DNA of 64,000 bases from Acidobacteriota bacterium (lineage in GTDB: Bacteria; Acidobacteriota; Terriglobia; Terriglobales; Acidobacteriaceae), in the NCBI GenBank assembly GCA_013285705.1, contig JABDHA010000001.1:45965-109964 (forward strand), read 5' to 3'. Positions 39,674-46,952 of this stretch are shown one piece after another. Every line of letters begins with the position of its first letter. Position 1 is the first letter of the stretch. The translations under genes were made by a program, and so were the position numbers. The notes beneath the pieces were generated by a model. That model saw only the letters and a program-made list of their open reading frames with translations, searched no databases and had not been told where the DNA came from.

Positions 39674-40729
39674 CTAGCCGGGAACCTCGCGGATTTCTGT
39701 CGTAACGCGCAGAGGTTCGGGTTTCTGCGCTGCCGGCGTCGGCGGCGCTTCGTCCATCTTGCCGAAGATCATCTTGCCCGATGCTGTCTGAAGCACAGAA
39801 GTTACGCTGATTTCGACCGAGCGGCCGATCATGCGGCGTGCGTGATCGACGACAACCATGGTGCCGTCGTCAAGATAACCGACGCCCTGGTTGTACTCCT
39901 TGCCTTCTTTCAGGATGGCGATGTTCATCTTTTCGCCCGGCAGCACCACCGGTTTGAGCGAGTTGGCTAGGTCGTTGATGTTCAGAACCGATACGTGATG
40001 TAGATGGGCGACTTTGTTGAGGTTGAAGTCATTGGTCACGATTTTCGCATCCAGCTGCTTGGCCAGCTCCAGCAACTTCAGGTCGACCTCGCGGATATGC
40101 GGAAAATCCTCTTCCATGATCTGCACGGTGAGTAGTGCGTTCGATTGCATGCGCTGGAGTACGTCAAGACCGCGCCGTCCGCGCTGACGTTTGGAACTGT
40201 CGGAAGAATCGGCCACCATTTGTAACTCGCGCAGCACAAATTCAGGAATGACGAGGACTCCATCCAGAAATCCCGTGTCCGCCATGTCGGCAATGCGGCC
40301 ATCGATGATAGCGCTGGTATCCAGCAGCTTGACGTTGCGCCTGTTCTGGCGTTCGCCGCTGAAAAGATCGCCGAGCGCCGAAAGGTTGAGCATGTCGCCC
40401 TTGCTCGTCCCCACGACCAGGCCGACATAGGACATCAGCAGCAGCACGAGGATCTGCAGCAGGCTGCGTGTATTTCCCGTGGGCAGGCTGTTCGCCAGCA
40501 CCAGGCTGCAGAGAAAGGCGCCGAAGATGCCGAGGATGCTGCCGATGACCGCGCCGATCAAACGTCTCAGGCTGAGCGCGCGCACGCGTACCTCAAAGGC
40601 GATGATGAGCGCAGCGCTGCCTGCTCCGGTCAGAACCGAAAACCAGGCGGGTAAACCATGAAGGCGAAAAAAATAACAGACAGCGGCAACAACCAAAACA
40701 AAAAGAATGCGTATTAAAGCGAGGTCCAT
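39674..40729 (-). CDS. PIN-TRAM domain integral membrane protein (YacL-like)
   Basis: A 351-residue protein of the YacL/PIN-TRAM type. The N-terminal ~120 residues hold about four TM helices. A PIN nuclease domain follows, opening LLDTSAIIDGRIADM with the conserved acidic residues, then IVTNDFNLNKVAHL. The C-terminal TRAM-like RNA-binding domain contains GKEYNQGVGYLDDGTMVVV. Such proteins are conserved in many bacteria; endoribonuclease activity is plausible but target RNAs are unknown. The ATG at 40729 is chosen; the 47 codons upstream in the same frame have no resemblance to the family. Confidence 0.9.
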   Translation of the reverse strand: MDLALIRILFVLVVAAVCYFFRLHGLPAWFSVLTGAGSAALIIAFEVRVRALSLRRLIGAVIGSILGIFGAFLCSLVLANSLPTGNTRSLLQILVLLLMSYVGLVVGTSKGDMLNLSALGDLFSGERQNRRNVKLLDTSAIIDGRIADMADTGFLDGVLVIPEFVLRELQMVADSSDSSKRQRGRRGLDVLQRMQSNALLTVQIMEEDFPHIREVDLKLLELAKQLDAKIVTNDFNLNKVAHLHHVSVLNINDLANSLKPVVLPGEKMNIAILKEGKEYNQGVGYLDDGTMVVVDHARRMIGRSVEISVTSVLQTASGKMIFGKMDEAPPTPAAQKPEPLRVTTEIREVPG

Positions 40730-40993
40730 ACAGAACCGGGGCCTCCGATAAGGAACAATCCTGCAGGCGAAATTTTCAGTATGAAAAAAGAACACTCGTC
40801 TGGCACGACGGGAGTATACGCACAGCCTCACAGAGGAGGCAAAGTGAAGTGTGATGAGACGGTAAACCAACCAGGAATTGCGCCATGCCGAGGAATGAAA
40901 TGTTCTTGACGGGCAATTCCAGAGGTGGTGTATTGGTGCTCTCTTCTATACGCGTGTTTTTTACCGGTTGTGATCCAAAACGAGGGAGAATCG

Positions 40994-42388
40994 ATGCCTT
41001 TGTCGCGAAAGCTGCGTCAACTGCTTGTTCCGGTCTGTTTGTGCCTGCTGTTGACCTTTATCATGTTCATTCTGGCGTCGGCGTCTAGCTCCGTCGCGAG
41101 AGCAAAGCTTCATCTTCCTTCCCTGGGTTTGACGAATGCCTTGGCTGCGCAGCAACTGACGCCCGGCACGGAATCCCAACCGGGCACGGCTCAGCCGAAA
41201 GCTGGCGTTTCAGGATCTGGGGCGCCCCAAGAGGAAGACACAACCACCCGAGACGCCTGGCTGGTACGAATTTTCTGCTTCCTCGCCGCAACGGTCGTGA
41301 TTTACCCGATCCTGCGATTTTTGTTCAAGCCCTGGACGTTCCGCAGAGAACACATATTCGGAGCTCTTGGGGGAGATGCAGTCGTTTACTACTATCTGAA
41401 GTTTCGCCCCGGAGCCAAGCTGCTGCAGGATCATCCGCCCAGTGCCGTGAACCCTTATGTTCCGCCGGGGCCGGTATTCGAGGCAGCGACAGCTGCGGAC
41501 TATCTCGAAGCGTTTAAGAAAGATTTTGAGCGCTGGTATGGGCGTGGGTATTACATCATTCCAGTGTTCCTGCTGACCGTTCTCAGTTTTGCGTCCGCAT
41601 GGTGGGCGGAGATGATGCTGCGTTACTGGGCGGCGAACAGTAAAGAGCTCAACTCCCTGCGCGCGCTTGCCGCAGCCGCCCTGGGTGGAGCTTTTATGTG
41701 GATTGTTTCCGACCAGATTGATCGATTGCGAAGGCGCGATTTCACCACAAGCGATGTTTACTATTACAACTTCCGCATTTTGATGGCGATTCCTTTCGCC
41801 TGGGCACTTAGCCTGAGCGAAATGGGAGCCAGTACTGGCCGCCCGTTAGGCTTAGCCGCAGCCATTCCTCTCGCATTTTTTCTGGGTGCCTTTCCAACGA
41901 CCACGCTTTTCACCATCGCACGCCGCATTGGCGGGACAGTCTTAAAACTTGGAGACGACCCTGATAAAGGGAATGAACTCGAGAAACTGCAGAGCGTCAC
42001 GAAGAGCAACGCCGAACGTTTTAAGGATGAGGGAATCGCAACGATTACTTCGCTGGCTTATGCGGACCCTGTCGACTTGACGATCCGAACGAATTTCGAC
42101 TTTAGCTACGTGGTTGACTGCGTGAGCCAGGCTCTGATGTGGATTTACCTCGGGAAAGACGATGGAGGCGCGCAGCTTTTTCCGCTTTCCCTGCGCGGAG
42201 CCCAGGAGGTAAGGGCGCTCTTCTTCTGGCTTAACGACGCAAGCGATCCAGTAAGACAGGACGCTGCCCAGAAAACGATCGATGAGGCGGCGGTGCTGCT
42301 CAAGATTTCTTCCGATGCACTCAGAGTCACTCTGGAACAAATTGCAGAAGACCCATATACCAAGTTCCTGACGGACGTCTGGACGTAG
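40994..42388 (+). CDS. Multi-spanning membrane protein with C-terminal helix-hairpin-helix-like domain, unknown function
   Basis: About 464 residues starting at the ATG with GAGGGAG six bases upstream. Hydrophobic segments occur at about 11-33, 84-106, 187-206, 224-240, and two more to about 312. The C-terminal ~140 residues are soluble. They begin ERFKDEGIATITSLAYADP, a pattern like the helix-hairpin-helix opening of nucleic-acid-binding domains, and end in a helical bundle with an ALRVTLEQIAEDP segment. I do not recognise the whole protein. It converges on the moeB gene with a hairpin between the stop codons. Confidence 0.65.
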   Translation: MPLSRKLRQLLVPVCLCLLLTFIMFILASASSSVARAKLHLPSLGLTNALAAQQLTPGTESQPGTAQPKAGVSGSGAPQEEDTTTRDAWLVRIFCFLAATVVIYPILRFLFKPWTFRREHIFGALGGDAVVYYYLKFRPGAKLLQDHPPSAVNPYVPPGPVFEAATAADYLEAFKKDFERWYGRGYYIIPVFLLTVLSFASAWWAEMMLRYWAANSKELNSLRALAAAALGGAFMWIVSDQIDRLRRRDFTTSDVYYYNFRILMAIPFAWALSLSEMGASTGRPLGLAAAIPLAFFLGAFPTTTLFTIARRIGGTVLKLGDDPDKGNELEKLQSVTKSNAERFKDEGIATITSLAYADPVDLTIRTNFDFSYVVDCVSQALMWIYLGKDDGGAQLFPLSLRGAQEVRALFFWLNDASDPVRQDAAQKTIDEAAVLLKISSDALRVTLEQIAEDPYTKFLTDVWT

Positions 42389-42391
42389 AAC

Positions 42392-42420
42392 AGCGGAAGA
42401 GGCATGAGCTCTCTTCCGCT
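42392..42420. terminator. Hairpin between convergent genes
   Basis: A perfect 10 bp stem, AGCGGAAGAG (42392-42401) with CTCTTCCGCT (42411-42420), and a nine-base loop, four bases past the stop of the membrane protein gene. No clear T-run follows on either strand, so termination is likely but not canonical. Confidence 0.6.
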
Positions 42421-42451
42421 GGATTGTCCGCCCTAATCGCGTTGACAGGCC

Positions 42452-43633
42452 CTAGTATTTGGGCAGCTTGGGGTCGATGTCCGTAGCCCAGGCGGTGATG
42501 CCGCCCGCAAGATTGGCCACGTTCTTGAAGCCGCTCTTCTGCAGAAACTCAGCAGCACGCTGGCTGCGTCCGCCGGTCTTGCAGTGGATCACGATCTCGC
42601 GGTTCGCATCGAGTTCGCCGAGACGATTCGGCAGATCGCCGAGCGGAATCAGCGGCGCTCCGATATTTACGATCTGGTACTCGTGCGGTTCGCGTACGTC
42701 GAGGACAAACACATCTTCGCCTGCATCAAGCCGGCGCTTCAAATCAACTGGTGTAATCTGCGGGATTCCGTTTTGCATGGGTGCTGGCTTCTGTTCCGGG
42801 ACGATGCCGCAGAACTGTTGATAGTCGATCAATTTAGTGACGGTCGGATGCGTGCCGCAAACCGGGCAGTCGGGATTCTTACGTAGCTTCAGCTCGCGGA
42901 ACTTCATGTTCAGCGAATCAACAAGCACGAGGCGCCCAATGAGCGGCTCGCCCTTGCCGAGGATCAGCTTGATGACTTCCGTTGCCTGAATCACGCCAAG
43001 CAGGCCGGGCAGGATGCCGAGCACGCCGCCCTCTGCGCAGGAGGGAACGAGTCCCGGCGGTGGCGGTTCGGGATAGAGGCAGCGGTAGCAAGGGCCGTCT
43101 TCTGTAGCGAAGACGCTGGCCTGGCCTTCGAAACGGAAGATCGAGGCATAGGCGTTCGGCTTGTTTCCACTGAGCACGCAAGCGTCATTGACGAGGTAGC
43201 GCGTAGGGAAATTGTCGGTGCCGTCGGCGACGATGTCGTAGTCCTTGATGATCTCAAGCGCGTTGGCACTGGTGAGCATCGTCTCGTGCTTCACGATATT
43301 CACATGCGGGTTCAGCGCTTTGATCTTGTCGGCGGCGGAATCGATCTTCGGGCGGCCCACGTCGGCTGTGCTGTGAATGATCTGCCGCTGTAGATTGCTC
43401 TCATCCACCACGTCGAAGTCGACCAGGCCAATGGTGCCGACGCCGGCAGCGGCCAGATAAAAGAGCATGGGAGCGCCGAGTCCCCCGCTGCCGACGCAGA
43501 GGACCTTCGCGGCCTTGAGCTTCTGCTGGCCTTCGAGGCCGACTTCAGGCAGGATGAGGTGCCGCGAATAACGGGCGATTTCAGCGTTGTCGAGTTGTGG
43601 CAGTGCCACTTGTTCTTCGGTAAGTGTTGGCAT
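42452..43633 (-). CDS. moeB: Sulfur-carrier adenylyltransferase with rhodanese domain (MoeB/MoeZ-type)
   Basis: A 393-residue E1-like enzyme. The N-terminal adenylation domain has YSRHLILPEVG, the ATP loop VGSGGLGAP and the R-finger-type NLQRQIIH. Two zinc-binding cysteine pairs are seen (CYRC and CPVC). The C-terminal rhodanese domain carries Cys351 in IHCKTGGRSQ. MoeZ-type enzymes adenylate the terminal Gly of MoaD-like carriers and transfer sulfur to give a thiocarboxylate. Here the gene is last in a cysM-mec-cysO-moeB order, so its partner is probably the CysO-like carrier; a role in molybdopterin or thiamine synthesis is also possible. Confidence 0.9.
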   Translation of the reverse strand: MPTLTEEQVALPQLDNAEIARYSRHLILPEVGLEGQQKLKAAKVLCVGSGGLGAPMLFYLAAAGVGTIGLVDFDVVDESNLQRQIIHSTADVGRPKIDSAADKIKALNPHVNIVKHETMLTSANALEIIKDYDIVADGTDNFPTRYLVNDACVLSGNKPNAYASIFRFEGQASVFATEDGPCYRCLYPEPPPPGLVPSCAEGGVLGILPGLLGVIQATEVIKLILGKGEPLIGRLVLVDSLNMKFRELKLRKNPDCPVCGTHPTVTKLIDYQQFCGIVPEQKPAPMQNGIPQITPVDLKRRLDAGEDVFVLDVREPHEYQIVNIGAPLIPLGDLPNRLGELDANREIVIHCKTGGRSQRAAEFLQKSGFKNVANLAGGITAWATDIDPKLPKY

Positions 43634-43643
43634 GTGTACCTCA

Positions 43644-43692
43644 GGGGCTAAAGCCCCGATCTTAAATTTTCTATGCGTAGGTTAAAAACCTA
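43644..43692. repeat. Two adjacent palindromes between cysO and moeB
   Basis: GGGGCTAAAGCCCC at 43644-43657 and TAGGTTAAAAACCTA at 43678-43692. The first matches the palindromes at 24783 and 24817. They sit inside a 93-base gap within an otherwise tight operon and could dampen or process the mRNA between cysO and moeB. Confidence 0.55.
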
Positions 43693-43726
43693 GCTTCTAG
43701 CAACATTCCCGCGTCCGCCCGTGCGG

Positions 43727-44002
43727 CTAACACCCGCCGGCTATCGAGGGAATAATCGACAACGAATCCGCATCTGTCACCGTGGTTGCTTCTTTTTCCG
43801 GCAGGTAGCGCACGTCCTCGTCGTTCAGGTAGACATTCACAAACGCACGCAGCTTACCTTCGTCCGAATAAAGATGCTTTTTCAGATCGGGGTGCTGCGT
43901 GGTGAGGGCGTTCAGCGCCTGGCCTACGGTCCCGGCTTCAACCTGCACAGCATCCTGCTTGTCGACATACACGCGTAAGGGGGTAGGGATAAAAATTTTC
44001 AT
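43727..44002 (-). CDS. cysO: CysO-like sulfur carrier protein ending in Gly-Gly-Cys
   Basis: A 91-residue beta-grasp ubiquitin-like protein of the MoaD/ThiS family, most like CysO (opening KIFIPTPLRVYVDKQ, core FVNVYLNDEDVRYL). Canonical carriers end in Gly-Gly; this one ends IAGGC, with Gly89-Gly90-Cys91 then TAG. The terminal Cys must be removed before the Gly-Gly can be adenylated. The neighbouring JAMM protease is the likely processing enzyme, as in the QbsD/QbsE system. Alternatively, the gene-encoded form mimics the CysO-Cys adduct. The ATG at 44002 has AAGGA eight bases upstream; a TTG two codons earlier is less likely. Confidence 0.88.
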   Translation of the reverse strand: MKIFIPTPLRVYVDKQDAVQVEAGTVGQALNALTTQHPDLKKHLYSDEGKLRAFVNVYLNDEDVRYLPEKEATTVTDADSLSIIPSIAGGC

Positions 44003-44089
44003 GATCAAAATCCTTTTCAGTTTGGAGAAAGCCGATGGAAGGCGCAGACAAAAATCAATCTGCGCGACAGGAGACGGACAAACCGGCGA

Positions 44090-44557
44090 TCAACATCGTC
44101 CGGTTACCAACTCCTCGACCTGAATCGTTTCGTCCTCAAAGGATTTGTCGTCTTCGTTTGTTCCTGTCAGCAGGAAAGAATTCGTCTGCTGCGCAACTCC
44201 ATTGGCGACTGCGGTGATGACGTAGGAGCAGCCGAGCCAATGCGCTTCCTCAAAGTCAGTCTTCGACCATTGCGCCGGATGGTCCGGATGCGAATGATAG
44301 AAGCCGACGATGTCGAGTCCGCGTTCGCGTCCCTGCCGTTGAATCTTGATCAGCTCCTGCGGAGCGATGTGATAGCGGTTATGCGCCGCGTCAGTACGCG
44401 TATTGCCCGCGCGCACGGCGTCTTCGACGGTATTTATATCGAGGTTGTCCGCATTCTGGACGGACCGGCCCAGCAGCACGCCACAACACTCATGCGGATA
44501 GGTCTCTTCCCCATGTTTCCGCAGTGCATTGTAGATCGGTTCGCTGAGCTTAAGCAT
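44090..44557 (-). CDS. mec: JAMM/MPN metalloprotease, Mec-like (CysO-cysteine hydrolase)
   Basis: A 155-residue member of family M67. The JAMM zinc site is complete: Glu23 in PHECCG, then His88 and His90 in YHSHP, Ser98 and Asp101, giving H-x-H-x7-S-x2-D. In the mycobacterial pathway Mec releases cysteine from the CysO-cysteine adduct. Here it may also trim the terminal Cys encoded in the adjacent carrier gene. The ATG at 44557 overlaps the cysM stop by eight bases, so translation is probably coupled; a Met ten codons upstream is possible. The protein itself ends in ...GRC. Confidence 0.92.
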   Translation of the reverse strand: MLKLSEPIYNALRKHGEETYPHECCGVLLGRSVQNADNLDINTVEDAVRAGNTRTDAAHNRYHIAPQELIKIQRQGRERGLDIVGFYHSHPDHPAQWSKTDFEEAHWLGCSYVITAVANGVAQQTNSFLLTGTNEDDKSFEDETIQVEELVTGRC

Positions 44558-45497
44558 TGGTCTGTTCTTCCTCCCAGAAGCGTTCACTTAAATACTTGTC
44601 TGCCGAGTCGCACAGGATGGTCACAATCACGGCTTCGCGTCCCGCTGCGGCTTCTTCTTCAGCCACACGCAGCGATGCGGCGACGGCGGCGGCTGACGAT
44701 ACGCCCACCAGCAGACCTTCCGTGCGCGCAAGGCGCTTAGCCATACGATACGCGGCCTCGGTGTCCATCTCCAACTCGCGGTCGGCGAGGGATGGATCGT
44801 AAATCCTCGGCACAATCGCGGTTGCCATGTGCTTCAGCCCCTCTAAGCCGTTAAACGGCGAGTCGGGCTGCATGGAAACGCACTGGATCTGCGGGTTCAA
44901 CTCTTTTAAGCGGCGCGTGGTCCCGACAAACGTCCCGCTGGTGCCGAGTCCGGCGACAAAGTGCGTAATCTGCCCTGACGTCTGCTGCCAGATTTCGTTG
45001 GCTGTTCCGCGATAGTGTGCCTGCCAGTTGGCGTCGTTGCCGTACTGGTCGGCGTAGTAATACTTTTCCGGGTCGGCAGCGGCCAGTTCGCGCGCCTTGC
45101 GAATCGCTCCGTCCGAGCCGTCGTTCGGATCGGTCCAGATGACGTTCGCGCCATAGGCACCCAGGATGCGCTTGCGCTCCGGCGAGACATTCGATGGCAC
45201 ACAGAGGGTGACCGGAAATCCCATGGCCGCGCCCAGCATGGCGTAAGCGATGCCGGTATTGCCGCTGGTCGCATCGAGCAGGTGCTGACCCTGGCCAAGC
45301 TTGCCCTGCTTGACGGCAGCGGCCACAATCGACGAGGCGGCACGGTCTTTCACCGATCCCCCTGGGTTTACCCACTCGGCTTTGCCAAGAATCTGGATTC
45401 CAGGCAGGTGAGCAGTAATCCTCTCCAGACGCACCAAGGGCGTATTGCCGATGCGGTCGAGTAACGTCGTACCCAGCGATTGAATTGCAGTTGCCAT
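44550..45497 (-). CDS. cysM: Cysteine synthase (CysM-like, PLP-dependent)
   Basis: A 315-residue fold-type II PLP enzyme. The Schiff-base Lys is Lys50 in NPGGSVKDRAA, and the phosphate-binding loop is DATSGNTGIAYA. The VAGLGTSGTFVGTTRRL segment is the conserved Gly-rich PLP contact. In mycobacteria CysM uses O-phosphoserine and thiocarboxylated CysO to make the CysO-Cys adduct; ordinary O-acetylserine sulfhydrylase activity cannot be excluded by sequence alone. The neighbouring mec, cysO and moeB genes favour the carrier-dependent route. First gene of the operon. Confidence 0.92.
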   Translation of the reverse strand: MATAIQSLGTTLLDRIGNTPLVRLERITAHLPGIQILGKAEWVNPGGSVKDRAASSIVAAAVKQGKLGQGQHLLDATSGNTGIAYAMLGAAMGFPVTLCVPSNVSPERKRILGAYGANVIWTDPNDGSDGAIRKARELAAADPEKYYYADQYGNDANWQAHYRGTANEIWQQTSGQITHFVAGLGTSGTFVGTTRRLKELNPQIQCVSMQPDSPFNGLEGLKHMATAIVPRIYDPSLADRELEMDTEAAYRMAKRLARTEGLLVGVSSAAAVAASLRVAEEEAAAGREAVIVTILCDSADKYLSERFWEEEQTNA

Positions 45498-45590
45498 AAG
45501 TGAATGCGTTGCAGCCAGCCGCGCAATGTGCGAGAGTGAAAGTGTTCAGCAGGCTACTTCAAGTGTAGCGTCTGCCGTGCCTTTACCGCT

Positions 45591-46046
45591 ATGCCTAGAA
45601 AAACAAAGCAGCTTACCTTCGACGAAATCCTCACAAACCTTCGCGGCTCACAATTTGATGTTCGTGAGGTGCCTGGAGTCGCAGGGCAATATCGAGTGGA
45701 GAAACATGGCTGCGCGGCAGTGATTACGCGCGCCCAGGACGGAAATGGCGTGGCCTTTGCCGCGCGGCCCGGTTTTGTGCTGGGCGGTGAGATCGCCCAT
45801 CTGCTCGATCGCGGCTTTCAGAAGTCATTGAAAACGAGCAAGTTAGAGATTGCAGCCACGGCCGATCACCTGAAGGCGATTCATCATTTCAGTGAAGAAC
45901 TGAAAGAGATTGCTGGCTCGCCCAGCCTGTACAACGAGTCCATCGGCACGACGAGTGACGACTATTTTTATGATCGGCTAAAAGGCCGTGACAAAAAACC
46001 GATTCCCCGCTCACCGGCTCCCTGGGATTCTGCCGACGCGCACTAG
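45591..46046 (+). CDS. Hypothetical protein
   Basis: A 151-residue soluble protein without signal or TM segment. It starts MPRKTKQLTFDEILTNLRG, has a beta-rich middle (QYRVEKHGCAAVITRA) and a helical second half (ATADHLKAIHHFSEELKEI). No family is recognised. It is divergent from cysM and followed nine bases later by another + strand gene, with which it is probably cotranscribed. Confidence 0.65.
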   Translation: MPRKTKQLTFDEILTNLRGSQFDVREVPGVAGQYRVEKHGCAAVITRAQDGNGVAFAARPGFVLGGEIAHLLDRGFQKSLKTSKLEIAATADHLKAIHHFSEELKEIAGSPSLYNESIGTTSDDYFYDRLKGRDKKPIPRSPAPWDSADAH

Positions 46047-46054
46047 AGGCAAAC

Positions 46055-46696
46055 ATGATGATCCGGCGAGCTTTGATTGCGACAACAGTGGTCATCTTCG
46101 CCGGATTGGGTTTTGCTCAGTCGGGCTCAAACTCACCCATCCATTTGAACGAGCGCCAGCAGGATGTCTACGCGATCTACTCCTTGCTGATGCCAGGCGC
46201 GGTTTTGGCCAACCTTGGCTCCAGCCAGAACCAGAGCTGGGCAATTGCGGACACTACGGTGAACGCGGAAGACATCAACCCCGCGCTTGCTCCGGAAGCG
46301 GCCCTCAAGCCGCCAAACGATCATCCGCGGCGCTTCCATGATGCGGTCGTTGATTACGAGCAGCGGCGGAATGCGCGGCAGCCTGTAATTCGCGGCTTTC
46401 ATCTCGACCGGCCCTATACGCTGCTGACATCTTCGGATATTCAGGCATTCCAGGATTCACGTACCTCCGTTGCTCCTGACAGTGCTATTCAGCAGAAATA
46501 CAGCGGCTATCCAGGCATCAATTACTTCAGCGACGTATATTTCAACCCGCAGCGCTCAGCCGCGCTGGTGTACATGGTGGCATGGTGCACTAATCTGTGC
46601 GGCCAGGGCGAATGGGTGTACCTGGAAAAGCAGAGTGGCCAATGGGTGCGACGGTCGGGACAGGCGTCGATCGTCTCCGGGGCCAAGCCTTTCTAG
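46055..46696 (+). CDS. Secreted hypothetical protein
   Basis: A 213-residue protein with a signal peptide (residues 1-20, hydrophobic ALIATTVVIFAGLGFAQ). The mature part starts SGSNSPIHLNERQQDVYAIY and ends with YMVAWCTNLCGQGEWVYLEK, containing two Cys four residues apart that could form a disulfide. The final segment resembles acidobacterial secreted proteins of unknown function. Follows the preceding hypothetical gene closely. No function is assigned. Confidence 0.65.
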   Translation: MMIRRALIATTVVIFAGLGFAQSGSNSPIHLNERQQDVYAIYSLLMPGAVLANLGSSQNQSWAIADTTVNAEDINPALAPEAALKPPNDHPRRFHDAVVDYEQRRNARQPVIRGFHLDRPYTLLTSSDIQAFQDSRTSVAPDSAIQQKYSGYPGINYFSDVYFNPQRSAALVYMVAWCTNLCGQGEWVYLEKQSGQWVRRSGQASIVSGAKPF

Positions 46697-46722
46697 CATG
46701 AACTGAAAAAAAATAACGCTGC

Positions 46723-46869
46723 CATCCTGACGCTGAACGAAGTGAAGTGGAAGGATCTGCTTTTTCTCACTCGCTGTGCGAAACATCTGTGGCGATCTGG
46801 CAACCCTCCTTTTAGCGGAAACCAATCCTTACCGAAACGAAAAGCAGATCCTTCGCTCCGCGCAGGATG
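46723..46869. repeat. Nested inverted-repeat element (MITE- or BIME-like), 147 bp
   Basis: Outer arms CATCCTG (46723-46729) and CAGGATG (46863-46869). Inner perfect 14 bp arms AAGGATCTGCTTTT (46751-46764) and its complement (46840-46853). No coding potential is seen inside. It occupies the gap between the secreted hypothetical gene and rsmI and shares CAGGATGAC text with the other dispersed repeats in the window. Confidence 0.65.
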
Positions 46870-46952
46870 ACAGCTCTATTTTTGGATCAGGGTTTGCTGT
46901 CTAACGGAGGGTTTTCTATCAACCTACAAGCAGTAGAAGATATGAAAGGGAA

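Noticed and set aside
42452..45497. Molybdenum cofactor or thiamine operon
   Set aside because: MoeB and a MoaD/ThiS-like carrier are present, but cysM and mec next to them fit the cysteine route better, and no moaE, thiG or thiS-partner gene is nearby.
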